From: Flavobacterium sp. Sd200
Lineage (GTDB): Bacteria; Bacteroidota; Bacteroidia; Flavobacteriales; Flavobacteriaceae
Direction: 5' to 3'
NCBI RefSeq assembly: GCF_009826935.1
Contig: NZ_WUMN01000001.1
Coordinates: forward strand, 496,001 to 560,000
Length of the DNA stretch: 64,000 bases
Below are positions 26,310-34,911 of the stretch, piece after piece. Numbering within the stretch: position 1 is the first letter of the stretch; every line of letters begins with the position of its first letter. Under the pieces are notes generated by a model that saw only the letters and a program-made list of their open reading frames with translations, made no database searches and was not told the DNA's origin. A program made the translations under genes and the position numbers.

Positions 26310-27142
26310 TTGCCCAGTTCAGTGCCGCAACTATAGCAATATTTGGCATCGTCACGGTGCTGGTTGGCAGCACAGTTGGGGCATGCCTGGGTATTTAAAT
26401 GTGCTTTTTCGTTCATAAACTGTGCCGTTACAAGCCCGGTTGGTATGGCTATAATGCCATAACCCATTATCATGATTACGACCGACAGAAATTGCCCCAG
26501 TGGGGTTACAGGTGTAATATCGCCAAAACCTACTGTTGTAAGTGTTACAATGGTCCAGTAAATGCTTGTAGGAATGCTTGTAAATCCGCTCGAAGGCCCT
26601 TCTACCATATACATTAGCGTTCCCATAATAGTACATATTACAACAACGCTGAATAAAAATACTGCAATTTTTGTTTGGCTCTTTCTAAGAGCGGTAATAA
26701 GCTGATTGCCTGCACCAACAAAGTGTACCAGCTTTAATATCCTGAAAACCCTAAGCAGGCGTATGGCGCGTACGGCAATAAAAAATCCGGTTCCCGGAAA
26801 AATGAGGCCTATATATTTTGGCAAGGTTGCCAATAGGTCTACAATGCCATAAAAGCTAAATATATATTTTTTTGGCTCTCTTACAGAAATTGCCCTTGCT
26901 ATATATTCTACAGTAAAAAGAGCCGTGATTATCCATTCTATTATTGCAAGCTGCCTGCCATATACAATTTTTATAGAAGCTACACTCTCCAGCATTACTG
27001 CTATAACACTTATCAGTATTACCAACATCAGTACAATGTCGAATACTTTTCCTGCTTTTGTATCAGCTTCATAAATAACCGTATGCAGCTTCTCACGCAG
27101 TTTTTCGGGTATAAGGCCTTTATCGGTTTGTTGTTCGTGCAT
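26306..27142 (-). CDS. Voltage-gated-type ion channel with C-terminal zinc ribbon
   Basis: This 278-residue protein has six predicted transmembrane helices. S4 is rich in regularly spaced arginines (RAIRLLRVFRILKL). The pore loop has the potassium selectivity filter TTVGFGD, so it is probably a K+ channel. The end of the protein is a compact zinc ribbon with two Cys pairs (CPNC and CYSC about 15 residues apart), which is unusual for a bacterial channel. It follows the exonuclease gene by 21 bp and overlaps miaA by 4 bp. Confidence 0.87.
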   Translation of the reverse strand: MHEQQTDKGLIPEKLREKLHTVIYEADTKAGKVFDIVLMLVILISVIAVMLESVASIKIVYGRQLAIIEWIITALFTVEYIARAISVREPKKYIFSFYGIVDLLATLPKYIGLIFPGTGFFIAVRAIRLLRVFRILKLVHFVGAGNQLITALRKSQTKIAVFLFSVVVICTIMGTLMYMVEGPSSGFTSIPTSIYWTIVTLTTVGFGDITPVTPLGQFLSVVIMIMGYGIIAIPTGLVTAQFMNEKAHLNTQACPNCAANQHRDDAKYCYSCGTELGK

Positions 27143-27163
27143 TATATAAAAATACGAAATCCG

Positions 27164-28537
27164 TTAAAAACGTAAAATTTTTAAACCTTTCTTTTTACGG
27201 ATGTATTCCTGTATAATTTTTTTTGCATCCTTATTGTTTTCCATTGGCACAAGGATGTTTTTAAGTATAGCAATATTATTTATTTGATAGTTAAGGTTAT
27301 AAAAAGCATAGCCTTTATAAATACCGTTCTCTATAAGCACGGCACTGCGTTCGTTTACAGTGCGTCCACTGTCAATAACGATCATGGTTTGTCCATAAAA
27401 ACTATTATTGTTTATAAATTCTGTAACACGTTGGTTGTAATCTGTTGTGCTTTCTTTGCCAATACAACCGCCATTGCAACTTCCGGTTTCAAAAGGAAAG
27501 CAATTTTGTTTTGCAGACGGATCTATACCATTTATTTTTTGACATAGGTTGTATTTGTTGGTAATGCGCAACAAGGCCGCTTTACCCTCAGCAATGCCTG
27601 CAAACGATATTATTTCCTTTTTGCGGCCATCAGTTTTGCTAAGTACAAGGCTAAGATATCCTTCGGGATTTTTAACGGCATATAGCGAAAAAGGGAAGAT
27701 AACTTTCTTTTGTGATCGGTTAAGCTGTGGCTGATTTACCTTGATCTCCTGGCATTCTTTTAGTAGGGCAATCAGTTCGCTTCCCGTTTCTTCATAGGTA
27801 ACGGTAAAGGCATCACGCTGTATGCGTTTAGATTTTCTTGACATGCCCGTAAAATGCTGGTTTACCCTTTTTTTTATATTCCTGCTTTTGCCAAGATAAA
27901 TAAGAGTACCGTTTTCTTTATAGATATAATAAAGTCCAGTAATAGCAGGTATGCTTTCCAGCAGGTCTTTCAGTTTGGCAGGCATAATACCCTTTTTCTG
28001 GAAGGTTTCGGTTTTAATCAGACCTTTTACAATTTCTTTCTCAACATCTTTAGAAAGCAAAAGTTTAAACAGTTGCACGGTAGCAAGGGCATCTCCGGTA
28101 GCACGATGCCTGTCGCTCATAGGTATGCCAAGCGCACGTACTAACTTACCCAAACTGTGCGATGGTTGCTCAGGCAATAGCTTTTGACTTAGCTCTACAG
28201 TGCAAAGCGTTTGCCTTTCAAATTCGTAGCCAAGGTTCTTAAATTCGGTACGCAATACCCTGTAATCAAACTGGGCGTTATGAGCCACAAGTATGCAGCC
28301 TTCGGTAATTTCTATAATGCGCTTGGCAACCTCATAAAATTTTGGGGCACTGCGCAACATGGCATTGTTAATTCCGGTAAGTTTTACTACGAAGGGCTGT
28401 ATTTCTTTTTCAGGGTTTACAAGGCTAATAAACTGGTCGGTAACTTCGTGTCCGTCAAATTTATATATGGCAATCTCGGTAATTCCTTCTTCATTAAATT
28501 GTCCGCCGGTAGTTTCTATATCAAGTATTGCGTACAT
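27164..28537 (-). CDS. DEDD exonuclease fused to GIY-YIG (UvrC-like) nuclease
   Basis: This 457-residue protein joins two nucleases. Residues 1-165 are a DnaQ-type 3'-5' exonuclease with DIETTG, HNAQFD and HRATGDALAT, giving the DEDDh set. Residues ~195-275 are a GIY-YIG domain (GLYYIYKENGTLIYLGKS, then NIKKRVNQHF) as in UvrC and Cho. The C-terminal ~180 residues include a Cys-rich stretch (CFPFETGSCNGGCIG) and have no recognised domain. The fusion is known in Bacteroidota and Actinobacteria, and a role in DNA repair is inferred. A -7 element TATATTTG on this strand at 28603-28610 may drive it and the three downstream genes. Confidence 0.88.
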   Translation of the reverse strand: MYAILDIETTGGQFNEEGITEIAIYKFDGHEVTDQFISLVNPEKEIQPFVVKLTGINNAMLRSAPKFYEVAKRIIEITEGCILVAHNAQFDYRVLRTEFKNLGYEFERQTLCTVELSQKLLPEQPSHSLGKLVRALGIPMSDRHRATGDALATVQLFKLLLSKDVEKEIVKGLIKTETFQKKGIMPAKLKDLLESIPAITGLYYIYKENGTLIYLGKSRNIKKRVNQHFTGMSRKSKRIQRDAFTVTYEETGSELIALLKECQEIKVNQPQLNRSQKKVIFPFSLYAVKNPEGYLSLVLSKTDGRKKEIISFAGIAEGKAALLRITNKYNLCQKINGIDPSAKQNCFPFETGSCNGGCIGKESTTDYNQRVTEFINNNSFYGQTMIVIDSGRTVNERSAVLIENGIYKGYAFYNLNYQINNIAILKNILVPMENNKDAKKIIQEYIRKKKGLKILRF

Positions 28538-28602
28538 ATATGCCCACTAACCCTAAAGGGTAAATTAGATGGTAAATTTTAATAGTTTTTTATTATCTCA
28601 CA

Positions 28603-28610
28603 CAAATATA
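28603..28610 (-). promoter_or_regulatory. -7 element before the exonuclease/GIY-YIG gene
   Basis: Read on the minus strand this is TATATTTG, placing the start of transcription about 60 nt before the ATG. The -33 region shows no good match. Confidence 0.35.
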
Positions 28611-28663
28611 CTAATATTAGTTATATCTGTCTAAGGATAACATCTTAATGAGTTTTGAGTGTT

Positions 28664-29335
28664 TTACCTGCTGCCAAAAATACTGCTGCCAATCCTTACC
28701 ATATTGCTGCCGCAGTTTATAGCAATTTTATAATCGCCGCTCATTCCCATAGACAAGGTTTCGGGCTTAAGATTTAAGGTTTGTTTTAAAAATTCTGACC
28801 CTTTGAGCCGGTCGAAAATAGTTTTAAGGTGGGTAAACTCTTTGGAAATCTGTGTTTCATCATCTGTAAAAGTAGCCATGCCCATTAGCCCTTTTATCTT
28901 AATGTTCTCCATCTGTTTAAATTCTTCAGATGATATGAGATCATTAAGCTCCTGTTCGTTGATGCCAAATTTTGTTTCTTCTTCAGCAATATGAATTTGC
29001 AACAGGCAGTCAATAACCCTGCGGTATCTTTTAGCCTGTCTGTTTATTTCTGTTAAAAGTTTCAAACTGTCTACTCCATGCACCAGGCTCACAAATGGAG
29101 CCATATATTTTACTTTATTGCTCTGTACATGGCCAATCATATGCCATTGTATGTCTTTTGGTAAAAGCTGCCATTTTTCGGTCATTTCCTGTATTTTATT
29201 TTCACCAAAAATGCGCTGTCCGGCATTGTAAGCCTCCTGTAAATCAGATACAGGTTTAGTTTTGCTGACTGCCACAAGTGTTACATGTTCGGGCAGCCCC
29301 TCTTTTATATCGATAAGATTTTGTTGTATAGACAT
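28664..29335 (-). CDS. YggS family pyridoxal phosphate-binding protein
   Basis: This 223-residue protein belongs to the YggS/PLPHP family, which binds PLP and controls vitamin B6 and amino-acid balance without known catalysis. The PLP lysine lies in VAVSKTKPV, and the family blocks FGENKIQE, WHMIGHVQSNK, GLMGMATF and SMGMSGDY are all present. The C-terminus has the phosphate-binding VRIGSSIFG. The gene stands 126 bp upstream of the exonuclease gene and is divergent from the epimerase. Confidence 0.94.
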   Translation of the reverse strand: MSIQQNLIDIKEGLPEHVTLVAVSKTKPVSDLQEAYNAGQRIFGENKIQEMTEKWQLLPKDIQWHMIGHVQSNKVKYMAPFVSLVHGVDSLKLLTEINRQAKRYRRVIDCLLQIHIAEEETKFGINEQELNDLISSEEFKQMENIKIKGLMGMATFTDDETQISKEFTHLKTIFDRLKGSEFLKQTLNLKPETLSMGMSGDYKIAINCGSNMVRIGSSIFGSR

Positions 29336-29504
29336 TATTCTCTTTTATAAAGTAACCTAGGTTTAATTGCCAAAAATAGCAAAAACTTTTTGGTTAGGTT
29401 TTTTACACTAATGCCTGACGTAAAATTTAGGCTTTGAGCTACTAATAAGTCATAAACTTACGTTAAACGATTAATCATAAAATAAATATTTGACCATACT
29501 ACTG

Positions 29505-29512
29505 TAAATTTG
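29505..29512 (+). promoter_or_regulatory. -7 element before the TIGR01777 gene
   Basis: TAAATTTG lies 14 bp before the start codon, so the leader would be about 9-10 nt. The nearest TTTG (29489-29492) is too close to be a normal -33 element. Confidence 0.4.
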
Positions 29513-29526
29513 TCAAAAATATAGAT

Positions 29527-30435
29527 ATGAAAGTTTTAATTACCGGAGCCACAGGGCTTGTTGGGAACGAACTGGTGTCACTGCTTTTAAAGAACGGAAT
29601 TCATATAAATTACCTTACTACATCTAACGATAAATTGCAAAAAGAAGAAAACTACCATGGTTTTCTATGGAACCCCAAATTGGGAGAAATAGATGAAAAT
29701 TGTATAGATGGAGTAGATGCGGTTATACATTTGGCAGGTGCAAATATTTCTAAACGTTGGACCCCGTCTTATAAAGAAGAGATTATAGAAAGTCGTGTGC
29801 TGAGCACTAACCTGTTGTATAAATTATTAAAAAATACACCAAACAGTGTGCATCAGTTTATTGGCGCATCGGCTACGGGTATATATCCTGACAGCTTAAC
29901 TAAGGTCTATTCTGAGGAAAGTAAAGAAACAGACAATTCTTTCCTTAGCAACGTAGTTCAAAAGTGGGAAGCTTCCGAAGACCTTATTGCCAAGCTTGGC
30001 ATTAAAGTGGCGAAGATTAGAACAGGTTTGGTGCTATCGGGCAAAGGGGGAGTGCTTAAAGAAATGGCAGCACCAACAAAATTAGGTTTTGGTACCGCAT
30101 TTGGCAGTGGCAGACAGATGCAGGCATGGATACATATTTCAGACCTTGTTGGTATATACACTTATGTGCTAAAAAACGAACTTGAAGGCGTTTTTAATGC
30201 CGTAGCACCACATCCTGTAAACCAAAACGAATTGGCTAAAACCATAGCTAAAGTGTTAGATAAGCCTTATTTTATGCCTAATGTTCCTGCATTTGCAATA
30301 GATTTTGCATTGGGTGAAATGAGTACATTGGTGCTTTCCAGCCAAAATGTTAGTGCAAAAAAAATAATAGGAGAGGGATATCAGTTTAAATACCTTTCCC
30401 TCGAAAAGGCCATAATAAATGCTCTTAAAAACTAA
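29527..30435 (+). CDS. TIGR01777 family epimerase/oxidoreductase
   Basis: This 302-residue protein is an atypical short-chain dehydrogenase of the TIGR01777/SDR39U1 group. It opens with the nucleotide-binding ITGATGLVGNELV, has VIHLAGANI, and shows the GASATGIYPD segment where classical SDR enzymes have the catalytic Tyr. The C-terminus is the DUF1731 extension (NAVAPHPVNQNELAKTIAKVLDKP). The substrate is unknown. The gene is monocistronic and ends at a terminator that overlaps its stop codon. Confidence 0.9.
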   Translation: MKVLITGATGLVGNELVSLLLKNGIHINYLTTSNDKLQKEENYHGFLWNPKLGEIDENCIDGVDAVIHLAGANISKRWTPSYKEEIIESRVLSTNLLYKLLKNTPNSVHQFIGASATGIYPDSLTKVYSEESKETDNSFLSNVVQKWEASEDLIAKLGIKVAKIRTGLVLSGKGGVLKEMAAPTKLGFGTAFGSGRQMQAWIHISDLVGIYTYVLKNELEGVFNAVAPHPVNQNELAKTIAKVLDKPYFMPNVPAFAIDFALGEMSTLVLSSQNVSAKKIIGEGYQFKYLSLEKAIINALKN

Positions 30436-30456
30436 CCGCTGTCAGGCGGTTTTTTT
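30434..30456 (+). terminator. Intrinsic terminator after the epimerase
   Basis: A 6-bp stem AACCGC/GCGGTT with a 6-nt loop (30434-30451) is followed by T. It begins within the stop codon. Confidence 0.75.
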
Positions 30457-30510
30457 GTTTATATACCTTAACGCAATCTATTATCTATCATCCAAAGTCT
30501 TCCTGTCTTA

Positions 30511-30556
30511 TTTTGTGACAATTTGGCACAAAATATATTTTGGCAATACTTTTGCA
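30511..30556 (+). promoter_or_regulatory. Composite promoter region of grpE-dnaJ
   Basis: Three signals overlap. TTTG (30522-30525) and TACTTTTG (30547-30554) with a 21-bp spacer form a normal promoter. TGGCAATACTTTTGCA (30541-30556) also has the spacing of a sigma-54 -24/-12 element. An inverted repeat TTTTGTG-N9-CACAAAA (30511-30533) covers the -33 side. Confidence 0.5.
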
Positions 30557-30587
30557 ATTCGCTTTAGCGACCATACAGCAAAAAGTA

Positions 30588-31175
30588 ATGTTTAAAAAAA
30601 TATTTAAAAATATGAGCCAGGAGAATTCTGAAAAAGTTGAGAAAGAAGTAACACAGGATGAGGTTATTAACCAAACCGCTGCCGAAGCAAAGACCGAAGA
30701 GGGAATTCCATCTGCAGAGGAACTTACCGAAGAGCAAAAGCTAAGGGAAGATCTTGCTGCTGAGAAAGATAAGTTTTTACGCCTGTTTGCCGAATTTGAA
30801 AACTATAAAAAGAGGACCTCTAAAGAAAGGCTTGACCTTTTTAAAACGGCTAATCAGGAAGTATTGCAGGTCATGTTGCCTGTACTTGACGATTTTGACA
30901 GGGCTTTGGCACAAATTGCCAAAAGCGAAGATGATGTTCTTTTTAAAGGTGTAGAACTTATACACAACAAACTTAAAGATACTCTTGTGTCTAAAGGACT
31001 TGAGCAGGTAGAACTTAAGGCAGGCGATGCTTTTAATGCAGATTTTGCCGAGGCTATTACTTCGATACCGGCACCTAGCGATGATCTTAAAGGCAAGATA
31101 GTTGATGTAGTGGAGAAAGGTTATAAACTGGGCGACAAAATTATACGTTTCCCTAAAGTGGTGTTAGGTAATTAA
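30588..31175 (+). CDS. grpE: Nucleotide exchange factor GrpE
   Basis: GrpE releases ADP from DnaK. The protein has an acidic, Glu-rich N-terminus, a long coiled coil (KLREDLAAEKDKFLRLFAEF) and the family core FENYKKRTSKER, followed by the beta domain ending in GYKLGDKIIRFPKVVL. I chose the ATG at 30588 (195 residues); 30612 is also possible (187 residues). An earlier in-frame ATG at 30540 lies inside the promoter and is rejected. dnaJ follows after 23 bp, and dnaK is not in this window. Confidence 0.93.
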   Translation: MFKKIFKNMSQENSEKVEKEVTQDEVINQTAAEAKTEEGIPSAEELTEEQKLREDLAAEKDKFLRLFAEFENYKKRTSKERLDLFKTANQEVLQVMLPVLDDFDRALAQIAKSEDDVLFKGVELIHNKLKDTLVSKGLEQVELKAGDAFNADFAEAITSIPAPSDDLKGKIVDVVEKGYKLGDKIIRFPKVVLGN

Positions 31176-31198
31176 TTGCTGCGTAAAGAATAGGCGAA

Positions 31199-32323
31199 AT
31201 GAAAAAAGATTATTACGAAATATTAGGTATAGATAAAGGTGCAACGGCAGAGCAAATTAAAAAAGCTTACCGTAAAAAGGCTATTGAATTTCACCCTGAT
31301 AAAAACCCGGGAAACAAAGAAGCAGAAGAAAACTTTAAACTTGCTGCAGAGGCTTATGAAGTTTTGAGCGATGCCAATAAAAAAGCTAAATATGACCAAT
31401 ACGGTCATGCTGCTTTTGATGGTCCGGGCGGTGGCGGCGGTTTTGGCGGCGGCCACATGAATATGGATGACATATTCAGCCAGTTTGGCGACATCTTTGG
31501 TGGCGGCGGTTTTGGTGGCTTTGGAGGTTTTGGCGGTGGCGGAGGCCAACGCAGAATGAAAGGCAGCAACCTACGCATAAAAGTAAAGCTTACGCTTGAT
31601 GAAATTGCCAATGGTGTAGAAAAGAAAGTAAAAGTAAAACGTAAAGTTCAGGCTAAGGGTGTTAGTTTTAAAACCTGTCCTACCTGTAATGGGTCAGGTC
31701 AGGTAATGAAGGTAACCAACACCATACTGGGCAGGATGCAAACAGCATCTACCTGCCATAGCTGTGGCGGTACGGGCCAAATAATAGAGTCTAAACCTAA
31801 TCATGCTGATGCTCAGGGTATGATAATGGAAGATGAAACGGTATCGATCAAAATACCAGCGGGTGTTGCCGATGGTATGCAGTTAAAAGTTAGCGGTAAA
31901 GGTAACGATGCTCCGGGCAACAACAGCGTTCCGGGCGACCTTATTGTGGCGATAGAAGAAGTAGAGCACGATACTCTTAAGCGTGAGGGCGAAAACCTGC
32001 ACCTTGATCTGTATATTAGTTTTGCCGAGGCTGCACTTGGAACTTCTAAAGATATAGAGACCGTTACCGGAAAAGTAAGGATAAAACTGGAAGAAGGTAT
32101 TCAAAGCGGTAAGATATTGAGGCTTAAAGGCAAAGGAATTCCAAGCCTTAACAGCTATGGCAGTGGCGACCTTTTAGTGCACGTAAATGTTTGGACACCA
32201 AAGACTCTAACTAAAGAACAACGTCAGTTTTTTGAGAAATCTCTTACAGACGACAATTTTATTCCGCATCCTGAGAAATCAGAGAAATCTTTTTTTGAAA
32301 AAGTTAAAGATATGTTTTCATAA
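31199..32323 (+). CDS. dnaJ: Chaperone DnaJ with a half zinc finger
   Basis: DnaJ stimulates the DnaK ATPase and delivers substrates. Residues 1-70 are the J domain with HPD (32-34), and residues 75-118 are Gly/Phe-rich. The zinc region has only two CxxCxGxG motifs (160-167 and 186-193) where the standard protein has four; the places of motifs 1 and 4 lack cysteines. The C-terminal substrate-binding domains and end ([11 protein letters not shown]) are intact, and the total length of 374 residues is normal. It is co-transcribed with grpE and ends at two terminators in tandem. Confidence 0.95.
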   Translation: MKKDYYEILGIDKGATAEQIKKAYRKKAIEFHPDKNPGNKEAEENFKLAAEAYEVLSDANKKAKYDQYGHAAFDGPGGGGGFGGGHMNMDDIFSQFGDIFGGGGFGGFGGFGGGGGQRRMKGSNLRIKVKLTLDEIANGVEKKVKVKRKVQAKGVSFKTCPTCNGSGQVMKVTNTILGRMQTASTCHSCGGTGQIIESKPNHADAQGMIMEDETVSIKIPAGVADGMQLKVSGKGNDAPGNNSVPGDLIVAIEEVEHDTLKREGENLHLDLYISFAEAALGTSKDIETVTGKVRIKLEEGIQSGKILRLKGKGIPSLNSYGSGDLLVHVNVWTPKTLTKEQRQFFEKSLTDDNFIPHPEKSEKSFFEKVKDMFS

Positions 32324-32355
32324 TTTAAGAAAACTTTATATATTTGATACTCACT

Positions 32356-32380
32356 ATTCACTTAGTGAATTTTTCTTTTT
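32356..32380 (+). terminator. First of two tandem terminators after dnaJ
   Basis: ATTCAC-TTA-GTGAAT (32356-32370) forms a 6-bp hairpin followed by a T-rich run. Confidence 0.6.
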
Positions 32381-32393
32381 CATAGCAATTTTT

Positions 32394-32426
32394 CCCTCCC
32401 TTATGCAAATAAGGGAGGGTTTTTTT
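32394..32426 (+). terminator. Second, strong terminator after dnaJ
   Basis: An 11-bp perfect stem (32394-32404 with 32409-32419) has a GCAA tetraloop of the stable GNRA type and seven T after it. Confidence 0.9.
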
Positions 32427-32515
32427 ATTTTGTACATTTTGCAGAGGTTTAAATTGTAACATTTTTAAAAATTTTGCGCCATATATCTGTATTTTTACAC
32501 TCACAAAATTATTGA

Positions 32516-33445
32516 ATGGAACCAATACTCAAAGTAAAGAACGTAGTTAAGCAGTATGGTAATTATACAGCTTTAAACAGCGTTTCGCTTAGCGTGCCCA
32601 AGGGCAGTATTTACGGGCTTCTTGGCCCAAACGGTGCAGGCAAGACCTCGCTTATCCGCATCATAAATCAAATAACCATGCCTGATGGTGGCGAAGTACT
32701 GCTCGACGGTGAAAAGCTAAACCCGTCTCACATATCGCACATTGGCTATATGCCCGAAGAAAGAGGGCTTTATAAAACCATGAAGGTAGGTGAGCAGGCA
32801 CTGTACCTTGCTCAGCTTAAAGGCCTGTCTAAAAAGGAGGCTAAAGAACAATTGGAATACTGGTTTGAAAAGCTTGAAATTCAGGGCTGGTGGAATAAAA
32901 AAATACAGGAGCTGTCTAAAGGCATGGCACAAAAAATACAGTTTGTGGTAACGGTGCTGCACCAGCCTAAGCTGCTAATATTGGATGAGCCTTTTAGCGG
33001 TTTCGACCCGGTTAATGCCAATATTATTAAAGATGAAATAATGGAGCTGCGCGATAAGGGCACTACCATAATATTTTCTACGCACCGCATGGAGAGCGTT
33101 GAAGATATGTGCGACCACATTGCGCTTATCCATAAATCGAATAAACTTATAGAGGGCGAGCTTCAGGCTGTTAAACGCCGTTACCGCACCAATACTTTTG
33201 AGGTGGGTATTGTGCCTAAGAACCTGCAACAATTACTGGCCGATATTAGCCTGAGATACAATACACGCCAGGCAAATTTTAAAACCCTTGATGACGAACT
33301 TAAGCTGGAAGTAGCTTTATCTGAAGGGCAAAGCTCTCGCGATTTGCTGCAATACCTGTTGCAATATGGCAGTGTGACCTACTTTGTAGAAAAAATACCA
33401 AGTGTAAACGACATATTTATAGAAACCGTAAGCCAAAAGAAATAA
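32516..33445 (+). CDS. ABC transporter ATP-binding protein (NatA-like)
   Basis: This 309-residue ATPase has Walker A GPNGAGKTS, the Q-loop YMPEERGLY, the signature LSKGMAQKIQF, Walker B LLILDEPFSGFDP and the His switch STHRME. The extra ~80 C-terminal residues are typical of the DrrA/NatA group that pairs with ABC-2 permeases. The stop codon overlaps the permease start by one base, so the pair forms one exporter. The substrate is unknown; Na+ or drug export are family possibilities. Confidence 0.92.
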   Translation: MEPILKVKNVVKQYGNYTALNSVSLSVPKGSIYGLLGPNGAGKTSLIRIINQITMPDGGEVLLDGEKLNPSHISHIGYMPEERGLYKTMKVGEQALYLAQLKGLSKKEAKEQLEYWFEKLEIQGWWNKKIQELSKGMAQKIQFVVTVLHQPKLLILDEPFSGFDPVNANIIKDEIMELRDKGTTIIFSTHRMESVEDMCDHIALIHKSNKLIEGELQAVKRRYRTNTFEVGIVPKNLQQLLADISLRYNTRQANFKTLDDELKLEVALSEGQSSRDLLQYLLQYGSVTYFVEKIPSVNDIFIETVSQKK

Positions 33446-34743
33446 TGAGCCTGTCTTTAATTATAAAAAGAGAATTTAACGCCAAGGTGCGAAACAAGTC
33501 GTTTATAGTAATGACGTTTTTAAGTCCCATACTTTTTGTAGGGATGGCTGTGCTCGTGGGCTATCTGGCCAATATTAATGGCGAGGAAGTTGTTAAAATC
33601 GCAGTACACGATGAAGGCAGTATGTTGGTCAACAACTTTAAGAGCGATAAAAAGACGGCCTATACCAACCTGTCTCAACTTCCATTAGCAGCTGCTAAAG
33701 AAAAGGCCGCTGAGAGTTATGAAGGGCTTATTTATGTGCCAAAAGTTGCCGACCCAAAAGAGTTGCTGCACAAAGTAGAATATATTTCTAACGAAAGCCC
33801 ATCGATGGAGTTTGTTGGAGGTATAGAAGATGTGGTAAATGATAAACTTACTAAATATAATCTTGAAAAGGCAGGCATAGACTATAAAAAAATAGAAGAA
33901 GCCAAAACAAAAGCCGACGTTAGACTAAGCAAGTTTAGTGGTGAGGAAAGCCTGCGTTGGTTAAATGAGATAAAGATAGGTATTGGTTTCGCCTTTGGCT
34001 ATCTTATCATGATGTTTATAATTATTTATGGCAATATGGTAATGCGCAGTGTTATCGAGGAAAAAACCAACCGTATTATAGAAATCATCATATCATCGGT
34101 TAAGCCGTTTCAGCTTATGATGGGCAAAATTGTAGGCACTTCACTGGCAGGAATTTTACAGTTCGCTATTTGGGCTGTATTGGGAGGCATTTTGTTTTTT
34201 GTAGCCAGCAGTATTTTCGGATTACAAATGGGGGCTGCGTCTAAAGTAACCCCGGAAATGATGGAAGCCGGAAAGAACTCTATGGGACAGTTACAGGGGT
34301 ATATTAACGAAATATTTGCAATGCCTTGGGGAACAATGCTGCTCTCGTTCCTGTTGTTTTTTATAGGAGGATTCTTTTTGTACAGCTCTATCTATGCTTC
34401 AATAGGGGCAGCTGTAGACAGCGAGACTGACTCGCAGCAATTCCTTTTGCCAATAATCCTGCCGTTAATGCTTGGGGTTTATGTAGGTTTTTTTACTGTT
34501 ATAAACGATCCACACGGCACCGTGGCAACAGTTTTCAGTATGATACCGCTAACATCGCCAATTGTAATGATGATGCGCATACCGTTTGGAGTGCCGCTTT
34601 GGCAAATAATTGTCTCTATGGCAATACTGTTTGCAACTTTCTTTGGGGTGGTTTGGTTTGCTGCAAAAATTTACCGTATTGGTATTCTTATGTATGGTAA
34701 AAAGCCCACATATAAAGAGATATTTAAATGGCTTAAATATTAA
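33445..34743 (+). CDS. ABC-2 type permease (NatB-like)
   Basis: This 432-residue membrane protein has a first helix at about residues 22-42, a large extracytoplasmic domain (about 45-170) and a C-terminal cluster of five or six helices. This is the ABC-2 layout of NatB/YhaP permeases. The segment VMRSVIEEKTNRIIEIIISSVKPFQLMMGKI is a strong family marker. It is coupled to the ATPase gene by a one-base overlap. No terminator is seen after it. Confidence 0.9.
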   Translation: MSLSLIIKREFNAKVRNKSFIVMTFLSPILFVGMAVLVGYLANINGEEVVKIAVHDEGSMLVNNFKSDKKTAYTNLSQLPLAAAKEKAAESYEGLIYVPKVADPKELLHKVEYISNESPSMEFVGGIEDVVNDKLTKYNLEKAGIDYKKIEEAKTKADVRLSKFSGEESLRWLNEIKIGIGFAFGYLIMMFIIIYGNMVMRSVIEEKTNRIIEIIISSVKPFQLMMGKIVGTSLAGILQFAIWAVLGGILFFVASSIFGLQMGAASKVTPEMMEAGKNSMGQLQGYINEIFAMPWGTMLLSFLLFFIGGFFLYSSIYASIGAAVDSETDSQQFLLPIILPLMLGVYVGFFTVINDPHGTVATVFSMIPLTSPIVMMMRIPFGVPLWQIIVSMAILFATFFGVVWFAAKIYRIGILMYGKKPTYKEIFKWLKY

Positions 34744-34911
34744 GTTTACAGTTGCAGTCGCAGTTTACAGATTGAAGTGCTGTAAATAAATAATTTACGT
34801 TAAAACTTTTACAGCTTGTTTGTTATCTGTAGAAGGAATTACTAATTTAGGAAATCATGATTGTTTGGCATTCCCAACAATCTAATATCCGGCAATCTAA
34901 ATAATCTAAAA

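Noticed and set aside
30525..30538. First TTGGCAC (30523-30529) as the -24 element of a sigma-54 promoter
   Set aside because: No GC occurs 12 bp after its GG; only the second TGGCA (30541) has correct spacing.
30540..30587. Upstream start for grpE
   Set aside because: The extension lies within the promoter elements and would not be transcribed.
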